NCBI GenBank assembly: GCA_000310025.1
Contig: FN648440.1
Span: forward strand, 26,144-90,143
DNA length: 64,000 nt
Source of the DNA: Ectocarpus siliculosus
Taxonomy: Eukaryota; Sar; Phaeophyceae; Ectocarpales; Ectocarpaceae
Reading direction: 5' to 3'
A model generated the notes under the pieces. The model was not told the origin of the DNA. It saw only the letters and a list, made by a program, of their open reading frames with translations, and did no database searches. A program made the position numbers and the translations under genes. The stretch's first letter is position 1, and every line of letters begins with the position of its first letter. Positions 21,134 to 33,000 of the stretch are shown piece after piece.

Positions 21134-23685
21134 TCACGAATTCCTCTGGCGGTTGTAGTCCGGCCTCCACTGCTTCTTCAACTCCAGGGCCGTGCGGATA
21201 GCTGCTCGGGCCGGGGTCTCACCGCTCCTCGAAGGAGCCGGCTGCTCCGTTTGCCAGTCATCCGGCAAGGTGCGCTGCGTAGCACAGAGGGCCGGCCGGT
21301 TGCGTCCGCTGCGCGAGTCCTCCTCTGCAAGCTGGATCGGCGATACCTTCTCGTCTTGCAGAAAGTTGTGCAGATGGAAAAGAGCCGTGATGAGATCCGC
21401 GCGTCCTGCGAACTGCACGCGGAGAGGTCTCCACAGAATGCCCCAAGTCGAAACCAGGATGCCGAAGCTCTGCTCGATCTTGACACGAAGCTGGCTCAGG
21501 TGGAAGTTGAACGAGTCCTCCCCCGCCGGCAGCAGCCTCCCAGGGTACGGAGTCAGAAGCTTTTCTCCAATGGGGTAGGCGGCGTCACCAATGATGTGAA
21601 ATCCGGTGGGCAAGCGGGCGACGGCCTTGGCGAGGGAAGATCGATTCCATGCTACCCAGTCGTTCGTAGAGCCTGGTGAGATCGCCGACATCGCGCAAAA
21701 CCGGTAGTTGGCGGTGCACATCGCTTGTACGTTGATGCCGTACGCGGACTTGCTGCCAGAGTAGTACGCGAGGACGTTGGCGGTGTCTTTCGCATACGGA
21801 GCCTTGGCCTTGATGAACAGACCATCCACGGCGGCGACGACCCAGGAGAAAATGCCATCGGTGCTCTTCTCCTGCATTTGTAGACGGCAGACACGAGGGC
21901 GGGAAAGTAGCAGTGTCGGGAAGGGATATAAAATAAGTCGAGAGATACGTTGACAAAAATTGGTAACAGTGTTCAGCTGTACGTTGTGTGGGTTGATGTC
22001 ATCGGCGACGGCGCCATCGCCAGCAACGGCGGGCATACCATGTAAACTGAGAGTTGGGCCGTTTGATAATCCTAATCATAATCATGCGTCACGTACAGCG
22101 GTACAAAGGTATCAGGGCATTTTAGAGCCACGGAGGTGACTGCATTGATTCCACACTCTTGTATCGCTAAAAGCTGTTGCCGGGCCACTGCTGTTGCGGG
22201 GCCGAACCAACGTGGCCAGCATACACAAAGGATGACAACAACATTTATTTGTAAAGGACACCGAAAGCTGGCGAACCACCCGGGACCCGGGGGATATTTT
22301 TCGGTTCGAACAATGCTGACCACGATGACAACCCGAACTCGTACCCGCCGGCGACAACACTTTTGTTTCTCTCTTATCAACGAGGGCTGCGTATAGATAG
22401 TCCTCCCTACGCTAAAACGGCTGGAAACAGCAGACGTGAAAAAATACACGATATCCCGCGGTTGGTCGAAAGAATGCCGCCAAGAATAACCGTAGTTGCA
22501 GTACTGACCACCGTTAGGTCTCACCTTGAATCTATTGGCGTTTCGCATGCAGCCTTCCTCGGTCAGGGGGAAGTCAAATGCCCCAATCGCAGGCGTCTCG
22601 TTGATGGCATCGATCACTTGCCACAAGATGTCGAACGTGACCGCCCTCGACAAGCCAAACATGAGGGCAACATCCCAGTAACTGCCGCCAGCCAGGATCC
22701 TCAACGCCGCGGCAACGCGGACTTCCACAGCTATGGCGCCGTTGGTTGGCGATCGCAGTGCTGTGGGGTTTCCGAGCGACGCGCAGATAACGTTTGCAGG
22801 ATGAGCGTGAGTCGTTCAGGACAGAAGTACGAGTGTCAAAGGGGGCATGTTTGCAATCGCCAGCACCTAGTTTAGCAACCTACGACGGGGGGCGCATGTT
22901 CTCCGCAAACTCGTCAGATTGCCGGCCCAATCCACCTACCTATGTACTACGGTACGGAGACGGCTCTGTGTTCATCACCTACGTACGCATTTTGCACATG
23001 ATGAGCACGTGTCGACAGCTGTTGTGTCATTGCGGGATACGACAATTTGTATCGGCTCCCGACGAGGCTGTACTTGTTTAGTGGGGCCGGCGTGTACTGT
23101 ACGCCCTGTGAATACTGCTGCACAGTAGTGAGCGTCACGAATAGTACCTCCGCCTTTAACCCATACAATGACCGCTGCTGTACAAGTATGTGTCTTGTAA
23201 CAGTAGATCGTACAATACTGCTGCTGCGCTGTACGTACCCTGCTGCCGCATGTTCGACGAGCGAGTTGCTTTTTTAAAAAAGGCAGCAGGAACATAGACT
23301 ACAGCAGTAGTCTATGTACAGCACATGTTTTAGACTTGTGCTCTTCCCCGTTGCTTTCTACATATACACCCAGAAGAACCCTCATCACGCATACCTGCCG
23401 TGGGCGGCTGCATCTACACATCAACACTCACCGCCGAACTGCTGCGTTGACTTCCAGCGAAGGGCGGAGTAGCTCGACAAGCTTGTGGAAACTGCCTTTC
23501 TCCATGCGGTACGACCGCCGCCACCCGTGCCGTTTATCGAGGTCCGCCTCGTGTTGAGCCCACGGAAGACGCTTGGGCTCGTAGATGGGCTCCCGTTCCT
23601 GAGGGCAGTGGGCACGATGAGCCTCTCCTGCTGCCACGACGCCCGCCGCCACTACTACGACCCAAGACTGTGAATCTCTTGTCAT
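21134..23685 (-). CDS. PIF/Harbinger transposase (DDE_Tnp_4 type)
   Basis: Exons by eye are 23685-23432, about 22740-22525 and 21871-21134. Exon 1 gives REPIYEPKRLPWAQHEAD and RMEKGSFHKLVELLRPSL. Exon 2 gives the helix-turn-helix-like ALRILAGGSYWDVALMFGLS, ending before a GTGAGA donor. Exon 3 is the catalytic domain, with the first Asp in VVAAVDGLFIKAKAP, the second in GFHIIGDAAYPIGEKLL and the Glu in LRVKIEQSFGILVSTWGILWRPL, so the DDE triad is present. It ends in ...PDYNRQRNS and a stop at 21134-21136. The 22525/21871 intron is plausible, but the phase at the first junction is unresolved. I do not see a separate Myb/SANT-like gene, the usual partner, inside the element; it could be non-autonomous in that respect. 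Confidence 0.8.
23280..23318. repeat. Hairpin-forming inverted repeat inside the Harbinger
   Basis: ACATAGACTACAG and its near reverse complement (CAGTAGTCTATGT) are adjacent, in the first intron region of the transposase gene. Confidence 0.5.
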
Positions 23686-25040
23686 GGGCTACATCCTCCT
23701 CGTCGATAGCTCGCCGACGGCGCTTCTCCCGGCGTTGCGCTGCGATCCCCCTGGGATCTTGACGCTTCCCACGCTCAGGCATGGTAGTGGAGTTGCCTTG
23801 GGAAGCACTTTGAGGTGCTGTTGGTGCTGTCTAGGTGTGGTGTGATGAAGACAGCACGCGTGACCGGTGTCTGCTCCGGTAGCCGAAAAAAAGCGGGAAA
23901 TTTTTCACCGAACAGTAAAAGGAGCAAGCCCCCAAAAAATACGCCTTGCTCTTTTTACGGAAACGTAGAGGAACGCCTCCATATATTTCAAGAAAATACG
24001 GTTTCGTAACCAAATACGTATTTTTTCGGCCTGATAAGACACAACCTAAGTCGATATATATATTATATGTGTTTTTGCTTCACAGCAGGACAACTTCAGG
24101 TTGACATTTTTGTTTGACACCACCGGAGGCCGGTGGATCTTTACGAAGTCCATGTTCCGTTTTATTTTTTTTAACGATTTTACCCCGGAGACGCAGGAAA
24201 GGATAAAATGAATGGCAACATGTACCACTTCGTGACGTCACATAGATAGGATGACAAAAGAAAAGTTGGAAAAGAAGAATACGGTAACCTGTAGTCTATT
24301 TCACATTAAATTTGTTAGTACACGCCGGACTTCTTCCACACATCTGGGTTAGAATCCAAACACCAAACTGGAAATACCCTAATATTATCGATCGCCCTCG
24401 ACAATTTGGGACGTTTGCCACCAGTTCGTCGTGCTCCGGCGTCCGACCCATTGAATATACCTCCTGGAGTGAGTACGCGAACAACTCATCACAACACTAC
24501 ACCGTAGTTCTCCACCAGAAGACCCAAAAACGTGTCGCAGGCGCTGCCAATTGAAATGGCTTTCTTCTTTGATGTACCCGCGAAGATTTGCATCTTTTGG
24601 GGACGGCTGCAGTGGTTATTCAATCAACTGCCATCACACTATTATAGACACCCCGTGAGGATGATGCGTACTGCGGAATTACAGGAAAGACCGAGTACGT
24701 GTTGGAGTCCATGCCAACTGCAAAGGGCAACAAAAACCATGATCGTGCGCCTGAGTGTCCCAAACATGTAATACTATCAGGTTGAAACAGCCGGACGCCA
24801 AGTGTGGAAAAGGCTCGTATGACCCGACTTTCGGTGCACATCAGCATCAACTGATGAAGTAAGCAGTATGACACCGACACAGCAATCGGGAAAATTTGAA
24901 TATTTTTATTGGGCCTTCCTAAAGATTCCGAAAGACGACACGCACGTCGTTCACACGTCCAGCCCCACCAATAGGTTTCTAGCGCTCAACCTTACCACAC
25001 AGCAACCCAGTGATTTACCACGCACTGTACACCCCAACTC

Positions 25041-27590
25041 ATGACCGATCCAAGAGATCGCGGCAACAACCGCCGTCGAGACGACACAAACACAAGGAAC
25101 CGCCGGTACCGAGTTGTCAACGCCACCGACATAAACACGCGTCGAGGGGCTCAGCGTGCTGCCTCCGCCGATGCTCTCAACGCCCATCGTAGAGCACAAT
25201 ATTCCGCGTCGGCAGAGGCCATCAACAGCCGTCGTAGAACTCGCCATGCCGACAGAGCACAACAGCTCAACGCCGCACGTCGACGGCGTAGAGCGACCGT
25301 CATCAACAACAAAAGGGGGTTGCCCTTCAACGACATCTTTCACGCCGAGGACGACTCCACCTCACTACGAGCCATTGTTGGAGACCGCCAGCGAGCCTTG
25401 GAGGAGGCGCGACGAGACCAGGGCATCACAGCGCAGACCGGAGATCCTTGCCGGCATTGTGGCGCCAAACTGTTCGCTAAAGAGTCCAAGGGCATTTGTT
25501 GCAAGAATGGGAAGTACATCCTCCCGCGACTGCCGCCACTACCCCCTTCATTGAAAGAATTGTACGATTCTCCGGAGCCATCAGCGCAGAGGTTCAGGAA
25601 GGAATCGAGGATGTATAACTGCCGATGCAACTTCGCCTCGCTCAACGTGGAGGATGGTGAACTCAAAAAAATGTTCGGTGACCATCTCGTGTCTGTCCAA
25701 GGGAGGTGAGATCGATTGACATGTGCAACGATATATGCTACAATTGTATAATGAGGTATAGATTCATTCGTGTGGTCTTTCATTTCTATTTTCCTTGGTG
25801 GTTTAATACACGTTTGATTCGTTCGATAGCATATAATTGAGTGTAGATTAGTTCGTGTGATCTTTCGTATATATCTTTATTCGTGTTACAAAATACAATA
25901 CATCCATATAAAAGCGTATTTTCGTCTTTTCTTCTGTACGACGCAATACCCGAACACCTTCCGATACAAAAAACAATGTCACTAACATCAACAATAATTT
26001 CCCTCCTCCGTTCATATTCCATTCACACACCGCATCACAAGTTCGTACATCCTGCGCTCTCCCCCATGTACACCGTTCCTGCCCATCTCTTTGGCCAGAA
26101 CTTACCATTCTGTTCGAGACGGCGGCCATTCCAACGTTCAATGGCTCCTACATGACCTCAACTTCGTCTCTAGCCACCTCGACAAAGGGACCATGACGAC
26201 GATACTGCGCGAGTTGCGATCCACATCACCCTATGTCGGACGCCTCAAAGCCGCCATGAGCACTCGGTGGGTGCCTACCGTCACGACCTATACTTAAAGT
26301 TAGACTACAGCAAAATATTCGAGTATCATTTGGCTCTGTTAGACATGTCGAACGTGCTTCCTGCTGCCAACATCCCCACATACCACTTCGTATCCATATT
26401 GTGCATATGTTTCTATGATATGTTGGGAAGGTGCAGAACGGGAGTTTTGTTTGATCCATCCGTTCTACTTCTCACGTATCTGGTGCGAATCATTCTACAT
26501 CATTTCCACTTCCACCGTTCCTTTTCCAGGACTGAATCGGCTGCTATTTCGAGCACCTTGGCATTCTCCGCGCCTGGTGCACCGTCGTCAGAAATGATAG
26601 CTGTGGACACCCGCAGCAGGGGGGTCATGCCTACAGACAAGACCACCATGACGAGGACGCTCACAGGGGAAATAAACACCATCAGTTACCTCAATCGTAA
26701 CTATTTCCCTTTGACATACGTCCTGCTGTTTCCGCACGGTGGGGAATCCGGATGGCACCCCGACCTGAAGAGCACGACCGGTCGAAAAATCACGTTAGCA
26801 CAATGGGTAACCCAGTTGTTGTTCAGGGAACCACGATTCGAGAAACTGGGGCCATTGGTCAACGAATTTCTCATCGACGTTTTCAGTTGCATCGAAGATC
26901 AACGACTCTCGTTCCACGCACATAACCAAGACAAGTACCGGACGTCGATGCACCACGCGTCTGCAGTTGCGCAACGTTACCGGCAACCGCAGCCCCACCA
27001 CGATCCCGTCGATGCCATCATCGTCCCATCGAGTTTTAGCGGGGGATTCGCCGACCAAGCGAAGAAGCTGACGGAGTCCATGGCGATTCTACGCCACTTC
27101 GGGCGGCCATCATACTTCCTCACCGTCACGTGCAACACAGTGAGTCCTTACGGTACGAACACGTGTACGACACAAGTATACCGACAGACAAAACCTTCCT
27201 GTTTGTATTCACTAAACATCCACATATCTATCTCATCCTTCGCACTCCGCAGGAATGGCCGGAGATACAAGAACGATTACATCCGGGACAGACGGCTTTC
27301 GATCGCGCCCAACTTTGCGCCAGAGTGTTCAAACAGAAACTCGATGCCCTGCTCAAGGTGATTACATGTTTTCCTTGCGTTCGGCCCCATCGATTATTCG
27401 TGTCACGACTCATACGACGTCCATAGACACTCCGCCTATCGATTCCACATCGTGTACATGTCGCATATCTCCTGGCGGAAACATTTTCACTCACAGATCA
27501 TTCCTACCCCCCCGAACTTCGACCCCACAGATTTACCTCAAGTCTTCGGCAGAATCATCTTCAGGATCGCGGTCATTGAATTTCAGGTGA
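25041..27590 (+). pseudogene. Truncated Helitron Rep-helicase gene
   Basis: Exon 25041-25707 has an Arg-rich N-terminus with an 18-residue-like repeat (NARRR..., SADALNAHRRAQYSASAEAI) and then the Helitron zinc motif CRHCGAKLFAKESKGICCKNGKYILPRLPPLPPSL. Later exons (about 26090-26270, 26530-27140, 27250-27360, 27520-27585) carry the Helitron_like_N landmarks: VDTRSRGVMPT, LNRNYFPLTYVLLFPHGGESGWHP, IEDQRLSFHAHNQDKYR, IIVPSSFSGGF, MAILRHFGRPSYFLTVTCN, EWPEIQERLHPGQTAFDRAQL and FRIAVIEFQ. The frame ends there at a CAG/GTGAAT donor. The next conserved block (KRGLPHAH, holding the HUH histidines), the catalytic tyrosines and the helicase are all missing. Clear ends (5' TC, 3' hairpin plus CTRR) were not found. 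Confidence 0.75.
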
Positions 27591-27649
27591 ATTCCTCTGC
27601 TACCAAGGTCTGTCTACGTCATTTTGGGAGCGGCTTTCAAACTTTTCGT

Positions 27650-28905
27650 TGATAAGTCTCCGTGTGTCCTTTTCCGCACATGAGTAATATGCGGTTATTA
27701 CCTTTTCTTTCGCTTCCACGATGGGTCTTTTATCACCCCGTCTTGCATTTCTGCGGACCTGCGTTATCAAGAAGGATTGGGTTCAAGTCCGACTTGTTTC
27801 CCCCCTTCGCTGCCTTTCTCTATCTTTCATTACGTACTGCATGTGTGCCGTTTCATCGGCGTCGGACTCCTCGATACTGGTGGATTACCTGTTGCAGATA
27901 AAGGGAGTTCCTTTATTCCGAGAGAGCCATACGTCGGCATCCGGCCTTTACATGTTTTTTATGCATTCTTCTCCTGATGAGTCTCCGTGTCACTTTTTCT
28001 GCGCTTGAGTCACATGCAGTTATGACCTGCGCTTTGACTTTCACGATGGGTATTTCACCCCGTCTTGCATTGGTGAGTACGTGTGTTATATAGAGGAGCG
28101 TTCAAGTCCTACTTTTCCCCCCTTGCGTTTCCTTCCCCTATCCTTCTTTGCGTGTCGCAACTGGGTGAGTCCTCGTCGTCGGCCTCCTCGATACTTGTGC
28201 ATTACTTGTTGGAAATTGTGGGAATCCCTTCCCTTCATTCCGAGAGAGCCATAGGTCGGCATCCGACCTTTTCATTTCAATTTGCATAGTTCCCCTCGTC
28301 ATGTTTGCCGTTACGATTACCATCGATGCTTAAGCGCGTATGTCTTCAATCTTCTTAGCCGGCCTTCCGACTCCTCCCTGATAAGTCGCCGTGTCAGCTT
28401 CTCCGCGCGTGAATCATGTCCAGTTATGACCTTCGCTTTGACTTTCACAATGGGTATTTTACCTCCGGGTCTTGCATTTCTACTGTAGTGTAGGTACCTG
28501 CGTTTTGAGGAAGGACTGCGTTCAAGTATCATTTTTTTCCCCTTGCGTTTCCTTCCCCTGTACCTCTTCGCGTACCACATGTGTGTCCTTCATCGTCGTC
28601 GGCTCCATACTTGTGGATTGCCTCTTGGAAATTCTGGGAATCCCTCCATTCCAAGACAGCCATAAGTCGGCATCCGGCATTTTCTTTTTTTGTATGCATT
28701 TTTCTTCTTGTGCACTTTTTCCGTTGCGCTTGCCATCGTCGCTTAATTACATGTTTGTGTCTTCAAACTTTCGCAGCCGGCCTTGAAACTTCTTCTTCAT
28801 GAGCCTCCGTGGTAACTTCTCCGCGCACGGGTTATATGTAGTTATGTCCTGCGCTTCGACCTTCATGATGGGTATTTTACCTCCCCGTCTTGCATTCGTG
28901 AATAC
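27650..28905 (+). repeat. Tandem repeat of about 400 bases, four units
   Basis: The block TGATRAGTCTCCGTGTC...CCGCGC recurs near 27650, 27976, 28380 and 28798, with spacings of about 325, 404 and 418. It is followed each time by CTTYSACGATGGGTATTT..CC.CGTCTTGCATT and, in complete units, GCGTTCAAGT, CCTTGCGTTTCCTTCCCC and AGCCATAGGTCGGCATCCG. Units differ by many substitutions. The array directly follows the last Helitron exon. Confidence 0.7.
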
Positions 28906-29646
28906 CTGCGTCATACAGAAGGTCGTTCCACGACGCAAACATCGACGTCTCTTTTTTCTTTTCTTCCCTTCGCACTCCTTCCTTCCGGCACTTCTCACAC
29001 CAACTTCAAACGTGGGGTGCAATTTGCTCTCTTCGTACCTTTCTTGTCGGCAATCTCCATCATAATGTGCATAATGTGTACTTCGGTTTTTCGGCTTTAC
29101 AATTTCCGATAGACCAGACTATGGACTCACACGTCTCTTCCCCCTCCGCAGGACCGCGCGCTCGTCGAGGGCCGAAAATTCTTCACAAATTCCTTACCTC
29201 TCCACTTCTTCCCCCTACAAATCCTCTACCCTTCTTCTTCTTCTTTGCTTCCCCACGGACACTCACTACCATCGGGCCGGGATGTTGGCCCCCAGGCCCA
29301 TTGGGGGGCGGGGGGCCAATCCTTAACCCTAGTGTATGTTTACCATGGAAACAATCAATTAACACGTTGTCCGAAACATATTCTCCCACATTGCGTGCTT
29401 CATGAAGGGAGCAACCTAGTGTGCACGGCGTTGTACCTGCAACTCATGAAGCTCGTCGAGGACTACGGCGAAACCCTTGAGGACGTTGTCTTTCAGGTGG
29501 ACAACACGGTGGCGGAGAATAAAAACAACTACTTGCTAGGGTGCTTGGGGCTGCTGGTCGCGAGGGGTGTGGTGAAGACGGCAACGCTGATGTTCATGCA
29601 GGTCGGCCACACGCACATCATGATCGACCAGATCTTCTCGAGGTGA

Positions 29647-29860
29647 GTATCGGAGAAGGAAGAAGAGACGGACGACACTTTTCTAGGTAACATATTAGAG
29701 TATAGTGGAGTATAGTGATTTACGCAGCCCTGTCGTTTGTTGCTGTTTGTTGTTTATGCTGTTTAGTCTGCCCTATCCTTACTGCAACCGAGTAGGCCAG
29801 TCCCTGAACGCATATTACCTTTTCGCATCTGTTCGTTTCCTTTTAACCGTCGCCACGAAG
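29647..29860. other. Intron of the DUF7869-like gene
   Basis: Bounded by GAG/GTGAGT at 29642 and an AAG acceptor at 29860; T-rich, with an ATAGTGGAGTATAGTG duplication near 29700. Confidence 0.6.
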
Positions 29861-32540
29861 ATTCGGTACAGCTGTTAAGGGGCGCAACATCTTCACGAGA
29901 AGTCATCTAGCTGTCGCTCTCCGAAACGCCTACGACACCCTGCCGGTACACGTGACGACGCTCGAGAATCTGGGGAACTTCAAGGAGCTGCTACTAGGAG
30001 CGACCAGCAGGGTCCCCCGCATCACGGCCTGGCGGGCCTTTCGGGTTCAGATGCAGGGTGGTGCTTGCGTCGTCGAGGTCAAGCGGGCCATGCACCATGA
30101 GCGTTGGTTAGGATTCAGCGCAAACGGGAAGGAGGTGGGGACGGGAGACGGATTTTCTCCGCATAGGCTGTTCTTCCAAGGCTCTGTGCGCATCGAAAGC
30201 TTACCTTCATACAAGCTCAAGACGGTGGACCCCCATACGATTCACATGATCAAGCAGCGGTTCGAGGCGTCTCATTCGAGGATGGCGGCGGCGTTCCCGG
30301 GCGGTGAGTACACATATGAAAATGGCTGCTGTTACTGTTAAATTGGCTACCATCTGGGTCCCCTCGGGGCTACCTTCTGATGTCCTCTACGGCGATTTTC
30401 TGTTTATTTTTTTATACAATGCTAGAGATACTCAACGTTACTGACTGCCAGCAATAGTAGGTACACGTTTTAGTCGTGGTGTTGTCAATTCGACAAACTC
30501 GTGTGCCACTTCCCTTGACGTATTCATTTGTTCCGGTTCTCTCCTCAGATCCAGCCCGAGTCCAGGCGCTCAAACAAGAGCAAAGGCGGCAACTTCTTCT
30601 CCTTGAGAGGAAGGGCCATCTTCTGCCTGATCTCCCCGTGGATTGGCTACCCGATATCATACGGGAGGGATGCGACGACTCCGACGAAGGCCTGCACGTT
30701 GGAGGAAATGACGACGGCGCCAGCGACACAGACGAAATCCAATCTGACCACGACAGTTCTGAAGACTAAGACGAACACGGCCACTGTGCTGCGGCCGGGA
30801 GAGTGCAGGGGCGGTTGCCGGTGAAGGGAACCGATGGCAACCAAGGTCGTCATCATGCCACCATTGGCAGCTTCGGGTTTTTGTTGGCGGATGAGGCACC
30901 CTTCCTTGTTGGAAAGATTGATCGGGAAAGGACTGGTGAAGGAGGCGAGCGCGAGGTTTGTCTGCACTGGTTCACTCCCAGTGCCCGCTTAGTGAGTCAG
31001 GCGTCGTCGGTGGAATTCGAAAAGTACGGCCGGGCCGTCTTCAGCCAAACGTTCATCAGTCTTCCGGTTGAGGCAGTAGCAGGGCAACGCCAAAAAAAAC
31101 AGTATGTCCCGGACGAGGGGTGGGAGCCGGAGTCTGGTATTGTGACGACCTGCCGTTTGTTGAGGAGGTCGAAATACGTTCCTGCGACTGTGCTCAAGGT
31201 GTTGCGTGCTGCGAAAATGGCCTCCCAAGGATAGAAGACGTGAGCAAGAGGTCTATTTGTACTCCAGTAAAAGCACTGCTTGTGTTGTAAGCGTCTACAC
31301 GCGAGACTTGCGTCGGGCAGCAGGACGTGGAGCCACCGTCGTTGATGATAATGTAAAATATTTTTGTAGAGAGCCATGTAGGTAAATTGTAGGTAAGGTG
31401 AATTATTCTGGGTGCGTGTACATCACGTTGGAAGTAGTGGGCGTGAAGACTCAACAAAAACAGACGGACTGGCCAGTATGGACTGGGCGTTTGCCGTCGA
31501 CGCGTTGCTTCTGAAAGCTTCGTCAGCAACAGTTCGAGGAGGTATGTATGCTCGTAGCTGGATAAACTGACTGCCGTTCTTTGCCCTGTGGAAGTATTTG
31601 TTAACAGCGAGCGGTGTACGTAGGGTGTAGCGATGGAACTCGACATGTATAATTTCTTTCGTCGATGTCGGCTGATTCTAAGGAAGGTAACACTGCATAT
31701 CGGTCGTGTGATGGTAGGCCTCCTCCCGTTTTTCGTGCGGGAGTTTAACACTGACAATTTTCTTCCGTGCATGACTGACAAGAGGCAGCAAAACTGGGTG
31801 GTCAGGGATGGCAGTAAGTATTGTACATTGATTAGTATTTTTGTGTAGTGTTGTGTATCTTCCCATGTATTTTATTATTGTAGGAGCCAGTGTACACCAA
31901 CCGGGTCGCTCCCGAGGAGATACGTAGACACTGGACTTTTTTTTTTTCTCGAACGGTCACCCGGCGGTTTGCCTGGATGTTGCCTGGTTGCTAACTGTAG
32001 TTTTAAGTGAAGCAGGAGAGAAAGAAGGATTCAATCAGCAGATAATTCGCTCTGTTTCGTCCAATGCCTTTTTTCCTTGCGTTTTCGAAAGCGCAGCAAC
32101 CAGCAGTCGATCTGGGATTTTCAAGCACTGTTTTCGATTTCATGGGTACATCAACACCCAATTACAACTTCCAGCTCGGCAAGGAGTCCTCTCGCACCAC
32201 CACGCCGTAAAGGTATGCAAAAAAACGAAGTAGATCAAATTAACTGTCCTCCATGATGGCGTATCAATTCACGAGGTTTCGAGCAATCACCCGCCGCGAA
32301 GAAGCTGTCAGTACCTCGAACTTCCAGCTTACACACCGCTAAACCTAGCAGCCGACATACGTCGACGAATAAGCCATGTCAGCACGTACACCGACTCTAT
32401 TGAAGGCAGTTTGGCAACGAACGTTTGCCCTCTTACTTGCTGTAAAAAAAAGAAGGAAGCATAGACTATACACACGTTAAACGAAAGGAAGCAGCACCTA
32501 CTTTCCGGCTTTCAGTTTTGGTGTTTCCCTCTTCCCAGAT

Positions 32541-33000
32541 ATACTAGCAGCCTGAAACGGCGGTTGAGTTGTAAGTCATCCTCCCCATTAACAAGTGTAT
32601 ACATACATGCTTCAAAGGAGAAGGTCAGCATACGCACCTAATAATACGCAGCAATGACGGCCCCCATTCTTATGCATGCATCTACGTCCTGCCAAGCAGC
32701 AGCCTGAAACGACGGTTGGTTCATCCTTCCCATCAACTCTATTCCTCAAAAAAACGGGGCAGCATACCCCCCCCAAGAAAAAATGCAGCGACGACGGCCT
32801 CCGTCTTTATGCATATCCACCATCCCAAGCAGGAGCCTGAAACGGCGGTTGAGAAGTAAGTAATCCTCCCCAACAACACCTTTCTACATGCCTAGAAATA
32901 AGGGCATCACACACACCTACATAATAACCGCGGCCACGACGGCCTTCGTCTTTATGTACATCCATCCTCCCAAGGAGCAGTCTGGAACCGACGCATTATT
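32541..33000 (-). repeat. Subterminal tandem array in the right TIR
   Basis: Counterpart of 4265-4730; cores (AGCCTGAAACGRCGGTTG) near 32549, 32702, 32834 and a diverged one near 32980. Confidence 0.7.

Larger units (their letters stand above)
19480..24046. mobile_element. Complete PIF/Harbinger transposon (4,567 bases), nested
   Basis: Ends are GGGTGTGTCTTATCAGGCC on the left and, in reverse complement, GGTTGTGTCTTATCAGGCC on the right: 19 bases with one difference, then continuing similarity (GMAAAAATACGTA). It is flanked by the triplet TAA at 19477-19479 and 24047-24049. A TWA duplication, GG-starting termini and a DDE_Tnp_4-type transposase are the established signature of PIF/Harbinger. 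It lies in intron 4 of the DUF7869-like gene in opposite orientation to it. Confidence 0.9.
14672..31234 (+). pseudogene. DUF7869-like (transposase-like, RNase H-type) gene of the giant element, interrupted by nested elements
   Basis: Exons by eye are 14672-15233, about 16484-16617, 16907-17176, 17552-17712, about 29330-29642, 29861-30303 and 30549-30769. Junctions 16617/16907, 17176/17552, 29642/29861 and 30303/30549 join in phase. Exon 1 has a Cys-rich segment (CCARMRCVECF) and VCSNAFMWLFGVS. Exons 2-4 carry MQSWVETYGQNMP, YFNKVWAAHLPKVKI and the CETCTRLK zinc-like motif. Exon 5 carries FQVDNTVAENKN and FMQVGHTHIMIDQIFSR, the signature of the DUF7869 family as I remember it. The last part is a charged tail ending in TAA at 30767-30769, after which the same frame stays open to 31234 and reads like a BAH-type domain (FLLADEAPFLVGKID...REVCLHWF). 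Intron 4 has grown to 11.6 kb with a Harbinger and a Helitron. The piece expected between exons 4 and 5 is not found, and the junction of exons 1-2 is unresolved. Confidence 0.6.

Noticed and set aside
27650-28905. CRISPR-like array
   Set aside because: Units are about 400 bases, diverged and without spacer structure, and the genome is eukaryotic.
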